Assembly: GCA_028289345.1 (NCBI GenBank) | Contig: JANQQL010000015.1 | Span: 124,001-188,000, forward strand | DNA from: Planctomycetota bacterium | GTDB lineage: Bacteria > Planctomycetota > B15-G4 > SIAN01 | Length of the DNA stretch: 64,000 nt | Reading direction: 5' to 3' | Shown: piece after piece, positions 51,101 through 58,720 of the stretch | Layout: every line of letters starts with the position of its first letter | Position numbering within the stretch: the first letter of the stretch is position 1 | Program-made: the position numbers and the translations under genes | The notes under the pieces: model-generated | Seen by the model: only the letters and a program-made list of their open reading frames with translations | Told to the model about the DNA's origin: nothing | Database searches by the model: none

Positions 51101-53427
51101 CCGTCCTCCATCCCAACCCGAATCGCGACCACGTTCTGATTGGGGTCGTAGTCCCACTGCGTGGTCGAAACTCCGGCGCTTTCCGGAGCACGGACCTCCT
51201 GAAACAGCAAATCTCGTTCGTCGAAGAGAAACTGCACCACATTGTCGGGCTGGTTGCCGTTGACGGCTTCGCCCTTCCGAATCAGCACCTGGTTGCAGTT
51301 CCCGTCGTATTCGAACTCGGTCACAATGTCCGAGGCGGCGTCCTCTTCTTGCTCGAGTCGAATGAGGTGATTGAGCAGATCGTAGTCCGCTTCCCAAGTG
51401 ATGAATCCGTTCGCCGATGGAACCCCCACCTCGTCCAGATTCCGTCGATCGGAACGAACCAGGTTGTCATTGGCGTCATAGATCAGCGAAGTGTCGTAAA
51501 AGATCCCCGAGCCATCCACCACTTCCCGGGAAATCAGCAGGATGCACTGATCCAGCGAATTGAAGTCAAAGGTGGTCGCGTGACCCGTGGGTGCTGTCTC
51601 GAGGATGCAGTTTCCGAAACCGTCGTATTGATAGGAGGTGGTCAGCGCGAGGACCGTGTCGTCTTGAATCCACGAGCTGCGATACCCGTTCTGAGCACCA
51701 TCTGCCGGGCCGTAGTACGTGAACGCATCTTCTCGCCGATGACCGCTGCCGTTGTCCGGATAGATGTGTCGAATCTGCTGGCCAAAGACGTTGTACTGAA
51801 AATCCTCCACCACTCCGGGGACCCTTCCCTGTCTCTGCAGAAGGTTGCCCGCGGCGTCGTACTGATACGTCGTCACGTTGTTCTTCGGGTCGACGTGGTT
51901 CGACACGAAGGTCTGATCGCCGCATTGACCGAACCCTGGCCAATAGTCGTACTGCTCGACCAGAGCCGGCTGGTCCCCCCCGGGAAGATGCCCGCCGGGA
52001 GTTCGGAGAACTTCTCGCAGATTTCCACGGACCAACGCGGGCGCCAAAGGGTCCAACTCGCTCTCGTACAAGAACTGAGTGAGGGTCGTGTTCGGGTCCT
52101 GTTCCCAGACAACCAAAGAGTCGAAGTTGTAGAGGCGGCGGGTTTCGAAGAATCGGGGGTCACTGGGGCGCAGCCTTCCTTGAGGCCGGTTCTCGGTCCG
52201 AGTCGTCGGTGCGTCCGAATCTGCTCGCCCGGTGAAGTCACGAGTGATGACTTCACGCCCTCCAGCATCGAAGAAGGACTCCGAGACGTTTCCCACCGGG
52301 TCGTTGACGATGATTCGCTGGGTCGCAAACTCCCGACTCGCCACTGGATGGAGCAAGAAGTAGCGAATGTCGTGACGGTTCTCCGGGTTCCCCAGCGCAT
52401 GGCCGAGAATTCGGTCGAATCGCAACTGGGTGTCGTCCGGGGTGGTCGCGTATTCGTTGGTCAAGAAGGTGTGCCCAAGAGGGTCTTGGATGGTCAGCAA
52501 GTTGTGGTTGAGGCGCTCATCTCCGAACCCGGTCGAGTAGGTGTAGGTCGTCGTCTTGCCGGCCGGGAAGTCGTTGCCGGTCGAGGTTCCGGTCACCACC
52601 GGAGAAGTGACACTCTTCAGATCTCCCGCAGCCCCCCCCGCGTCTCCGTCCTCGTAGTAGTCGTACACCACAGAACGCCCGCCGAAATCCACCACCGATT
52701 GGAGGAATCCGTCCGCGTCATAGGTGACTTGGTAAGGCCGGTTGAGGGTGTCGATGATCTGGGTCAGACGGCCGTTCGGGTCATACTGAAAGGTCATCTG
52801 ATTGTTGTTCGGATCAATGATCGATTCGATTCTTCCGGCGTGCGCGCTTCCGTCCAAGGCAAAGAAGTTCCAGGTCCCATGGTTGCCGAACAACAAAGTG
52901 AATCGACCGTCCGGATGAAAGAACCCCTCCCGAAAGAACTCGCGGGCCTCATAGTTGCCGCTCGACTGCAACTCATAGAGATCCGCACGAGTGTTGCCGT
53001 CGTGAACGAGAATTCCGCCGCTCGCGGCTTCGATGAACAAGTTGTACGAGAAGTCCCAACCGTTTCCTTGAAGGGTGTCCGGCCCATTGGCGGAGCGGTA
53101 CTTCCTCGCCCACACGAAATCCAATCCCCGCCCTTGGACCACAAGGTCCGTCTGCCGAGTGATGAACTCGCCGGTCCCCAGACACAGCTCGGAGTTCTGG
53201 CTTCGAAACCCCCACTGGTCCTGGGTTTCGCAAAGGCAAGGTTGGGCGAAGGGCTGGTCCGGCGGCGACTCCATGGTGGGAACCACGGGGGGATGGGCAG
53301 CCTTGGCCTTGGAATCGAGCTCCCGTTGCAGCCCGCGCGCTGTCGCCCCATGGCCGAACAGCATGACCGCGGCCAACGCCGGCCCCGTCAAAAGAACCAA
53401 TGAAGATGATGGCGCTCGGCACCCCAT
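48130..53427 (-). CDS. exported RHS/YD-repeat protein with caspase-like C-terminal domain
   Basis: A 1765-residue protein with a signal peptide (MGCRAPSSSLVLLTGPALAA). After an N-terminal DUF6531-like part (LCLGTGEFITRQTDLVVQGRG), it carries dozens of YD/RHS repeats (e.g. YDPNGRLTQIIDTLNRPYQV, YDGLDRLVGQV, YDALDRVI) forming a large shell. The RHS core ends with YHYRHRCYDPDSGRFTTRDPLGL and NPWSRWDPFGLDD (about 1559). The variable C-terminal 206 residues have KYVIFSGHANNDAG (His about 1653) and RGRSCFFLRCTSRALANHFT (Cys about 1694) followed by GANAYGTSG, a layout like clan CD (caspase/CHAT) peptidases. It is divergent from the ECF sigma gene. No immunity gene is recognised. I chose ATG 53427, which begins the signal peptide. 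Confidence 0.88.
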   Translation of the reverse strand: MGCRAPSSSLVLLTGPALAAVMLFGHGATARGLQRELDSKAKAAHPPVVPTMESPPDQPFAQPCLCETQDQWGFRSQNSELCLGTGEFITRQTDLVVQGRGLDFVWARKYRSANGPDTLQGNGWDFSYNLFIEAASGGILVHDGNTRADLYELQSSGNYEAREFFREGFFHPDGRFTLLFGNHGTWNFFALDGSAHAGRIESIIDPNNNQMTFQYDPNGRLTQIIDTLNRPYQVTYDADGFLQSVVDFGGRSVVYDYYEDGDAGGAAGDLKSVTSPVVTGTSTGNDFPAGKTTTYTYSTGFGDERLNHNLLTIQDPLGHTFLTNEYATTPDDTQLRFDRILGHALGNPENRHDIRYFLLHPVASREFATQRIIVNDPVGNVSESFFDAGGREVITRDFTGRADSDAPTTRTENRPQGRLRPSDPRFFETRRLYNFDSLVVWEQDPNTTLTQFLYESELDPLAPALVRGNLREVLRTPGGHLPGGDQPALVEQYDYWPGFGQCGDQTFVSNHVDPKNNVTTYQYDAAGNLLQRQGRVPGVVEDFQYNVFGQQIRHIYPDNGSGHRREDAFTYYGPADGAQNGYRSSWIQDDTVLALTTSYQYDGFGNCILETAPTGHATTFDFNSLDQCILLISREVVDGSGIFYDTSLIYDANDNLVRSDRRNLDEVGVPSANGFITWEADYDLLNHLIRLEQEEDAASDIVTEFEYDGNCNQVLIRKGEAVNGNQPDNVVQFLFDERDLLFQEVRAPESAGVSTTQWDYDPNQNVVAIRVGMEDGEHRTVHTYDGYDRCVSTADPMGNTQQRTYDPNGNVTHILGEGELNDQPGSVNNERLFEAVFLFDDENRLIRCTEQHFHPATQAPVGDGDSVMDYVWGDAGRLLSMTDDGSSTTQWQYDTLLRVALVEDAAGNQTVYSYDDRSNVTAVTETEKSQGGSPDQVFVTTMVYDNLDRQVRVTDPAGDTRLTEYDSRNNPVRKEDGNGTEQRLIYDGLDRLVGQVTDLDGDGAAVSDLADQWIAYGYDDSHRPVTWTDDNGNVTTCAYDALDRVILETLADGTSRSVTYDAHDQAILEVDANGTSFTGVYDGLDRLISRSIAPGAGVSNETTFEAYEYDGMSRVVRAEDDDSVVQRHYDSLGNVIEESLAIDGGPPLLTTGVYDGVGNRTQCTYPGGRVITTTFDSLHRIDTVADLGGTLADYDFFGPWRVESLAFGNSVVKGMTYDLDRRPEDLSYVLDPFGVNHTLYDHHFDYDANDNRVADLDSQSVTDDRHFQYDDLDRLVGSERIPPGGSSQLISYGLDGAGNRTTVVGGPNPGSYTMDPTQPNPADTPVHQYTATPFDSRLYDSNGNLVVLDAGLSSERLCVYDGFDRMVCWTVPSTGIVHEYDYDALGRRVRKVEDATGSATESRYYYDGAWNVVEERDGNGATTATYVYGIYVDEVVHMERGGQDYYFHADPTFSTRLVTNGAGTVVEQYHYDDFGRPHVEDGTGLAIGGTAIGNPYLFTGRRWDAEIDWYHYRHRCYDPDSGRFTTRDPLGLHGDPDAHGNPLNYAGGNPWSRWDPFGLDDITIGIVFGLGSTHNGRAGGAASVDFVTPLLAFGNEHRREGNGATKAWLIGGQKTQTVKCRYEGATFTINYYATASAYSTAFRDNKYVIFSGHANNDAGCTLTGPWLNMRARNIFDASTIKGDYRGRSCFFLRCTSRALANHFTSLGANAYGTSGCAPMRPRLVLTLVTELVRGKTPDQAVKTANSQILDGDAGKLERGTKATPK

Positions 53428-53559
53428 GGTCGCTGCTCCCGGATTGGTCGTGGTCTCGAAGGAAAGGAAATCCGCCCGTGTCGGGCGGACGGAGCAGTGA
53501 CCCAGCGGAATCCTTCGAGAGAATGTGACCACTTTCTCGCCGAGCCTCCGGAATCGACC

Positions 53560-54252
53560 ATGGTCCCGAGGGTCGCGCCGTCGCCCGAGCCGGATATTTT
53601 TCGGGCACTGGCCCCCGGCGAACGGGCGCCAAACCCCGACGGAGACCCCGTGGTTTTCCCACCACCCCACGACGCGGAATCGAAGAGCCTGGAGATTCTC
53701 CATCGCATCCGCGCCGGAGAGGAACAAGGCTGGCAAGAGCTGTACCGCGTCTACCACGACGAGATGCTGTTCGTGGCTCGAGCCCAACTGGGTCCGCGAT
53801 TGCGCTGCGTTCTCGAAACCGAGGACGTGTTTCAGAGCGTGGCGCTCGATGCACTCCAGTCGTTGCGGCGATTCGAATACCGAGGAACAGGGAGCCTGCG
53901 TTCGTACTTGCACCGAATGGTGATCAACAAGATCCGCGACCGTGCGGACACTTGGAAAGCCAAGAAACGGGCAGGATCGGTGGCCCTCACCGAGGGAATG
54001 GCAGAGAAACTCGCTCAGCCCGAGGACGAACCGGGGTACTTCGAAGCGGCGCGGTACGAGAAACTGGAAGCGGCGTTGGAACGCTTGCCCGACGAGATGC
54101 GCGCTGCGGTCGTACTTCGGCGAATCGAGGGTTTGAACGGACGAGAAACCGCGGAGCGTTTGGGAAAGACCGAAGCCGCCACTCGAAAACTCTACTCCCG
54201 CGCTCTCGCAAGGCTGGGGGCGATGATGACGGGCGGGACTTCCGATGAATGA
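53560..54252 (+). CDS. ECF-type RNA polymerase sigma factor (paired with protein kinase)
   Basis: About 230 residues. Region 2: GWQELYRVYHDEMLFVARAQLG, LETEDVFQSVALDALQSLRRFEYRG, SLRSYLHRMVINKIRDRA. Region 4: LERLPDEMRAAVVLRRIEGLNGRETAERLGKTEAATRKLYSRALARL. It overlaps the Ser/Thr kinase gene by 8 bp. ECF factors next to Ser/Thr kinases are a known planctomycete-type arrangement (ECFSTK groups), where the kinase is thought to control the sigma factor. ATG 53560 is chosen; an in-frame GTG at 53497 would add 21 residues overlapping the divergent promoter region. The divergent RHS gene is a candidate target. Confidence 0.85.
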   Translation: MVPRVAPSPEPDIFRALAPGERAPNPDGDPVVFPPPHDAESKSLEILHRIRAGEEQGWQELYRVYHDEMLFVARAQLGPRLRCVLETEDVFQSVALDALQSLRRFEYRGTGSLRSYLHRMVINKIRDRADTWKAKKRAGSVALTEGMAEKLAQPEDEPGYFEAARYEKLEAALERLPDEMRAAVVLRRIEGLNGRETAERLGKTEAATRKLYSRALARLGAMMTGGTSDE

Positions 54253-56515
54253 CCCGCGGGAGGCTCTGGTCGTTGCCTACCTCGAGCAACGAGATTCCGC
54301 GGAACCGATCAGCCTGAATGCGTTCATTCAGAAGCATCCAAAAATCGAAGGCCTGCGCGAGGCCATCCAGGCGGCCCTCGACGCGGAGGCCTTGTTTCCC
54401 CGCTCAGCACCCACCGAAGATCGACTCGGCAACTACCAGATCATCCGCCAGATCGGGCGGGGGGGCACCAGCAAAGTGTTCCTCGTTCACCCTCTTCCGG
54501 AACCGAAAACCGTCCTCGCTCTGAAGCTCCTCGATCTGCCGGCCCGGTTCAACCGACGAGCCGTCGAGCGGTTTCGGCGAGAGGTCGGCGCCTTGGTGTC
54601 CTTGAATCACCCCAACGTCGTGCGAGTGGTTGACCATGACGTGAACTCCGAATCCCCCTACCTGGTGATGGAGCACGTCGCCGGCCCCACCCTCGCCGAA
54701 CTTCCGGCGCGCACGGCGACTCCCGAGAACCAAGAACGCGAGCGTCGAGTTCAAATCGTGGCGAGCCTGGCCCGCGGCCTCCAGGCGGTGCATGAACGCG
54801 GACTCCTGCACCGCGACCTGAAGCCTTCGAACGTGGTTCTTCGGGAAGGCGGTGAACCAGTGCTGGTGGACTTCGGCATGGTGGGAATGGAGCAAGCTCA
54901 CACGCTCACCGAGACGGGAGATGTCCTTGGCACGCCTCACTACATGGCACCCGAGCAGGCGCTGGGCGGGCCCACGGATCCTCGCACCGATGTCTTCGGA
55001 CTCGGGGCCATCTTGTGGGAGCTGATCACCGGCGAACGACCGCACTCAGGCGAGACTCCTTGGGCCGCCATGGAATCCGCCCGACGTCGGCCGGTCCCTC
55101 CCCTACGCTCCAAGATCCGTTCCGTACCTCCGCCCCTCGAACTCATCACCCACCGCGCCACCATGTACGACGCCGAGGGCCGCTATCCGACAGCGGCCGC
55201 AATGGCTGACGACCTGGAAGCCTACCTTCGTGGCGAGCCGGTCCGTGCCCGACCGGTGTCGACGAGGGAGCGGTGGAAATCCTGGCGAAGGCGTTCCCCC
55301 GCAGCGCTCCCGATGCTCGGAGTCATCGCCGGGTTGCTCTTGGTGGTTCCGCTGTTGTGGGCAGTCCGCCGAGATGGATCGCCGGCAATGACCAACGAGG
55401 AGCAGAGACTTTGGAAGCAAGCGATCAATGCCGCCGCCTGCGCCCTTCTCGACGAGCGTCCCACAGACGTGACCACCCACCTGCAATCGGCGGTGACTCT
55501 CGATGACGACGCGGACGCGGTCCGCTGGCTGGTGGGACGGGATGCTTCTCTCTGCCCGAACTTCGAGCACCCCGGCTACGAGCGACTGTGGAAGGGCTGG
55601 CAGCATCTCAAGAAAGATCGAGTGGACCTGGCCGTTCCCCTGTTTGAACAAGGCTCGCAGCAGTTGCCCGACGTGGGTCTCGCCGTTGGTTTGCTAGCGA
55701 CGGCACTGGGAGAGAATCCCCGCACGGACCGAGCCTTTCGAGAACTGCAGGGTGCCCGCCGGATGCTCCCGGACTGCGCAACGATTGCTTGGAGACTGGG
55801 CCAAGCCTTTCACTGGCGGGACGAGTACTCAGAAGCGCTCCCGCACTTGGAGTTCGCTCGCAAACACTTGCCCCTCCGTTGGGAAGTCGCGCGCAGCCTG
55901 GCGACAACGCTGTACCGCCTCGACCGCCCCGCGCAGAGCCTTCGCGAAGCCGAAGCAGCGGTCGAGCTCGTCTCGGAGCAAGAAGCCGATCAGGTCGTGG
56001 ACACGATGCTCAACACCTACGCGTCGATTCTCGACAAGCAGGGTCAGTGGCAAGAGGCAGAACGATTGTTTCGCCAGATCCTCGAGCGACGCCCCGAGCA
56101 CCTTTCGGCGCGCCTCAATCTCGGATTGAATCTCGACGCCCAGCACCGCATGGCAGAGGCAGAAGAGGCCTACCGAGCGGTGCTCGACCAAGATCCTGAC
56201 GACCTGAAGGCACGGGGGTGCCTGGCCTACTTGCATTCCGGCTCGCGCCGCAACGAATGTCAGGATTGCGCCCAGTTCTTCGAGGAACACCCAGAGTTAC
56301 TCGACGAAGAACTCGCGCTCGAACATGCCCTTGCCATTTTGGAAATCGATCGCGGTCGCGACCTGAGCTCCCTGATGACGGCGGTCACCTCAGCCACCCA
56401 GGCTGGCTTCCCCGAGGAAATGGCCGTGGCCATTGACGAACAACTGAGAGACGAAGAGGACGACCGCCGCGTCGTGAATCTTCAGAAGGCGCTGCGCTGG
56501 CTTCAGCGCCAATGA
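54245..56515 (+). CDS. Ser/Thr protein kinase with membrane helix and TPR domain
   Basis: A 756-residue Hanks-type kinase. Gly loop IGRGGTSKVFLVH, ALKLL Lys, catalytic LHRDLKPSNVVL, DFGMVGM, GTPHYMAPEQALGGPTDPRTDVFGLGAILWELITG. A membrane helix at about 353-373 (LPMLGVIAGLLLVVPLLWAV) is followed by a C-terminal part (about 430-750) with TPR repeats: YSEALPHLEFARKHLPLRWEVARSLATTLYRL, QWQEAERLFRQILERRPEHLSARLNLGLNL, EAYRAVLDQDPDDLKARGCLAYL. So a cytoplasmic kinase with an outside sensor or scaffold of TPRs. It overlaps the ECF sigma gene by 8 bp, suggesting it controls that sigma factor. Confidence 0.9.
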   Translation: MNDPREALVVAYLEQRDSAEPISLNAFIQKHPKIEGLREAIQAALDAEALFPRSAPTEDRLGNYQIIRQIGRGGTSKVFLVHPLPEPKTVLALKLLDLPARFNRRAVERFRREVGALVSLNHPNVVRVVDHDVNSESPYLVMEHVAGPTLAELPARTATPENQERERRVQIVASLARGLQAVHERGLLHRDLKPSNVVLREGGEPVLVDFGMVGMEQAHTLTETGDVLGTPHYMAPEQALGGPTDPRTDVFGLGAILWELITGERPHSGETPWAAMESARRRPVPPLRSKIRSVPPPLELITHRATMYDAEGRYPTAAAMADDLEAYLRGEPVRARPVSTRERWKSWRRRSPAALPMLGVIAGLLLVVPLLWAVRRDGSPAMTNEEQRLWKQAINAAACALLDERPTDVTTHLQSAVTLDDDADAVRWLVGRDASLCPNFEHPGYERLWKGWQHLKKDRVDLAVPLFEQGSQQLPDVGLAVGLLATALGENPRTDRAFRELQGARRMLPDCATIAWRLGQAFHWRDEYSEALPHLEFARKHLPLRWEVARSLATTLYRLDRPAQSLREAEAAVELVSEQEADQVVDTMLNTYASILDKQGQWQEAERLFRQILERRPEHLSARLNLGLNLDAQHRMAEAEEAYRAVLDQDPDDLKARGCLAYLHSGSRRNECQDCAQFFEEHPELLDEELALEHALAILEIDRGRDLSSLMTAVTSATQAGFPEEMAVAIDEQLRDEEDDRRVVNLQKALRWLQRQ

Positions 56516-56533
56516 ATCGCAGCATGCGAGCGC

Positions 56534-56869
56534 TCAGGCGATCCCCTGGTAGAGGACGAACCCAACCACGTTGACCGCCAAGCTCAACTCGGCCAGCAGT
56601 CGCCAGGAACGCTTGCGCTCGCCAAAGTTGCGCCGCACCCACTGATTCCACCAAACAAGCACAGGCACGAAACTGACCGGGGCAATGAAGAACGCAGCCA
56701 ACCAGGAAGTCCCGAACCCGACTGGAAAACCAGGGACCAAGGACACGGCCAACTGCAACAGCACAAACGTCAGCACCAGGATCCCCGAGGAAGCGATCTG
56801 CAGGGTGAGGTAGGCGCGCCACAACACTTTGGCGCCTCGAACCTTGTGCTTTCGAGCCGGAGCGATCAT
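56534..56869 (-). CDS. small polytopic membrane protein of unknown function
   Basis: A 111-residue protein with a basic N-terminus (MIAPARKHKVRGAKVLWRAY) and three hydrophobic helices (about 22-44 LQIASSGILVLTFVLLQLAV, 55-75 TSWLAAFFIAPVSFVPVLVWW, 91-110 LLAELSLAVNVVGFVLYQGI). No motif recognised. Its ATG overlaps the stop of the upstream retropepsin-like gene by 4 bp, so it is co-translated with it. Function unknown. Confidence 0.65.
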   Translation of the reverse strand: MIAPARKHKVRGAKVLWRAYLTLQIASSGILVLTFVLLQLAVSLVPGFPVGFGTSWLAAFFIAPVSFVPVLVWWNQWVRRNFGERKRSWRLLAELSLAVNVVGFVLYQGIA

Positions 56870-58371
56870 GGTTTCTTGGGGGGCGGAAGCAGGAACAGGG
56901 TCTGGGAATGGTAGTCCAGCACCACTTTGTCGAAGTTCAGGAAGAAGTCCATGCCGAGCAACAGAGACACCTCCACACCCAGCCGAGGAGAGATCCGTCT
57001 CTCCAGAACTTCCGGCAGGTGACGCAACTCCAGCGAAACCGCGTGGTCCGCAACATGAATCGTGGATGACTCGGAGTTCCCAAGGGCCTCGGCCCGATAC
57101 GAGCGACGAGAGCCCGTGTCCAACAGCCCCAGACAGCTCTCGCCGTCAACTTGAACTTCGACCACCGATTTGCCGTCGCGGAACAAGAAGAAGGGAACCC
57201 GAAACCCGCGCGGGGGCATGTCGACCGGATAGGGACTCCCGTCCTCGGGAGGTGGGCGGAGAAGAAACGCCTCGTTCTTGAAGTTCAGGGACATCACCCG
57301 CCCGGCAGCCACGCTCGGCCCCAGGATTCCATCGTAGGGCGGATCGACCTCTCCCTCGGTCATGGGGAACAGCACGACGGGGACGTTCTCGAACTGCCAT
57401 TCGTCCAAACTCCACGTTTTGAGAACTCCCGACCAGGCGGGTTCATGACCGCTGATCCCTCCCACCAGTTGAACTCCGGAGGGTTCATAATCCAGCCACC
57501 CGTGACAGGACTCGTCCAACGCCACCGAAGTGCTTCCTCCGGTGTCGATCAGAAGGGACAGACGCCGCGGAGGCCCGACTTTGCGAGGCAGTTTGGCCAA
57601 GATCATCGGGCGATCTCGCTCGACGATCAGCGGGCGGCGCAAGCGTGGTGGAGCGGACGAGTCGACGGCCGTGAATCCGGAAGGCCGACCCATCAAGGGA
57701 GCCGCTTGATGGAACGCATAGGGATCCCGGTCTTCGTGAATGAAGGGATCGTTCGTGTCCAGGCTGGCGGTTTCCGAGTCGCCCTCTTCCAATAAGCTCA
57801 GGCCGTGTTGGCGGGCACGGTGGGCGGGCCCGTCCTGCCCCGCTCTCGACAACGCCGCGACTCGAGCAAACCAACTCTCTACGTCACGCGACGCCACTTG
57901 AGTCGCGACCAAACTCTGAGCCAACGCTTCGTCCAAGAGACCGCGAACCAGAAGCCAACGAACCCGGCCGAACCAGGCTTCGCCGCAATCTCGATCGGTG
58001 GCCAAGATTTGCTCGTAGACGGTCGCGGCACGCCGCAGCTGCCCGGCACGCCAGAGGGCGTCGGCCCAACGAGTGCGGAGCAGAGAATTGCTTCCGGCAA
58101 CCGCGACCGAGCGTTCGGCAATCGTCCGCGCGGTTCGCCAATTCCCCGCGTACAGCAGCGATTCGATCCTCGCCACCCTTTCCTCGATCGCCGCCGAGGT
58201 GATCTCGACTTGCGGTTCCGCGGGCAGGGACTCGTCCGAGGTCAGAGATTGGAACGCGGGGAGCCCCAAGGGATCGACGGGAGGGTCGTTGGCGACGGCG
58301 GCGACGAAGGACCAGGCAAATGCGGCTCGTGCGAAACAGAGGGAACCCATGGCCTTCCTCGATAGCCCCAT
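56866..58371 (-). CDS. exported retropepsin-like aspartyl protease with TPR-like N-terminal part
   Basis: A 501-residue protein with an N-terminal signal peptide (FARAAFAWSFVAAVAND). A TPR-like region (about 60-185) has NWRTARTIAERSVAVAGSNSLLRTRWADALWRAGQLRRAATVYEQIL. Then two retropepsin-like lobes: SLLIDTGGSTSVALDE (first D-T-G) and CLGLLDTGSRRSYRAEAL (second D-T-G), with DGILGP and LLGMDFFLNFDKVVLDY as the matching second half-motifs (I-L-G and L-G-x-D/x). Retroviral-type bacterial aspartyl proteases usually have one D-T-G per chain and dimerise; here two lobes in one chain resemble a pepsin-like duplication. Overlaps the small membrane gene by 4 bp. Substrate unknown. Confidence 0.75.
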   Translation of the reverse strand: MGLSRKAMGSLCFARAAFAWSFVAAVANDPPVDPLGLPAFQSLTSDESLPAEPQVEITSAAIEERVARIESLLYAGNWRTARTIAERSVAVAGSNSLLRTRWADALWRAGQLRRAATVYEQILATDRDCGEAWFGRVRWLLVRGLLDEALAQSLVATQVASRDVESWFARVAALSRAGQDGPAHRARQHGLSLLEEGDSETASLDTNDPFIHEDRDPYAFHQAAPLMGRPSGFTAVDSSAPPRLRRPLIVERDRPMILAKLPRKVGPPRRLSLLIDTGGSTSVALDESCHGWLDYEPSGVQLVGGISGHEPAWSGVLKTWSLDEWQFENVPVVLFPMTEGEVDPPYDGILGPSVAAGRVMSLNFKNEAFLLRPPPEDGSPYPVDMPPRGFRVPFFLFRDGKSVVEVQVDGESCLGLLDTGSRRSYRAEALGNSESSTIHVADHAVSLELRHLPEVLERRISPRLGVEVSLLLGMDFFLNFDKVVLDYHSQTLFLLPPPKKP

Positions 58372-58537
58372 CTTTCCAAAGGCCCCGCTTTCCGAAGGGG
58401 CGTGGCTTTCCAGAGCCCGTAGACGGGCGCCAGAGTCGAAGAGTGCCGAAGGACCGTCGACGGAGGCACCACACTCCGGAGGAGAGGTTCATCGGAGTGA
58501 TGGTGAGAGCTCTTGGGCAGGAAGAGCGTCGAGTCCA

Positions 58538-58625
58538 TGGTGCCGGGGACAGGACTTGAACCTGCACTCCCTGTGAGGGGAACTAGGCCCTCAACCTAGC
58601 GCGTCTGCCATTTCGCCACCCCGGC
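58538..58625 (-). tRNA. tRNA-Leu (anticodon GAG)
   Basis: On the minus strand the acceptor stem is GCCGGGG (58625-58619) paired with CCCCGGC (58548-58542). The anticodon arm is CTAGG-TTGAGGG-CCTAG, giving anticodon GAG. A long variable arm (TTCCCCTCACAGGGAGT region) marks a class II tRNA, and the T arm contains GGTTCAAGTCC. The 3' CCA is encoded (58540-58538). Length with CCA is 88 nt, normal for tRNA-Leu. Confidence 0.95.
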
Positions 58626-58720
58626 CGTTTGGAAACGGGGCGAGAGTTTATGGCGCGCGGACAAGAATGCAAACTCTGGCACCCGCGAAGTCCTGCGGTT
58701 TTCCCGTTCCGGAGATGTGG

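Noticed and set aside
50362..53403. A 1013-codon open frame on the plus strand, and a 482-codon one at 48811-50259, opposite the RHS gene
   Set aside because: Both are antisense to YD repeats in the RHS frame and inherit its repetitive codon pattern. They lack a ribosome site or known motif, while the minus-strand frame has signal peptide, YD repeats and a proper end.
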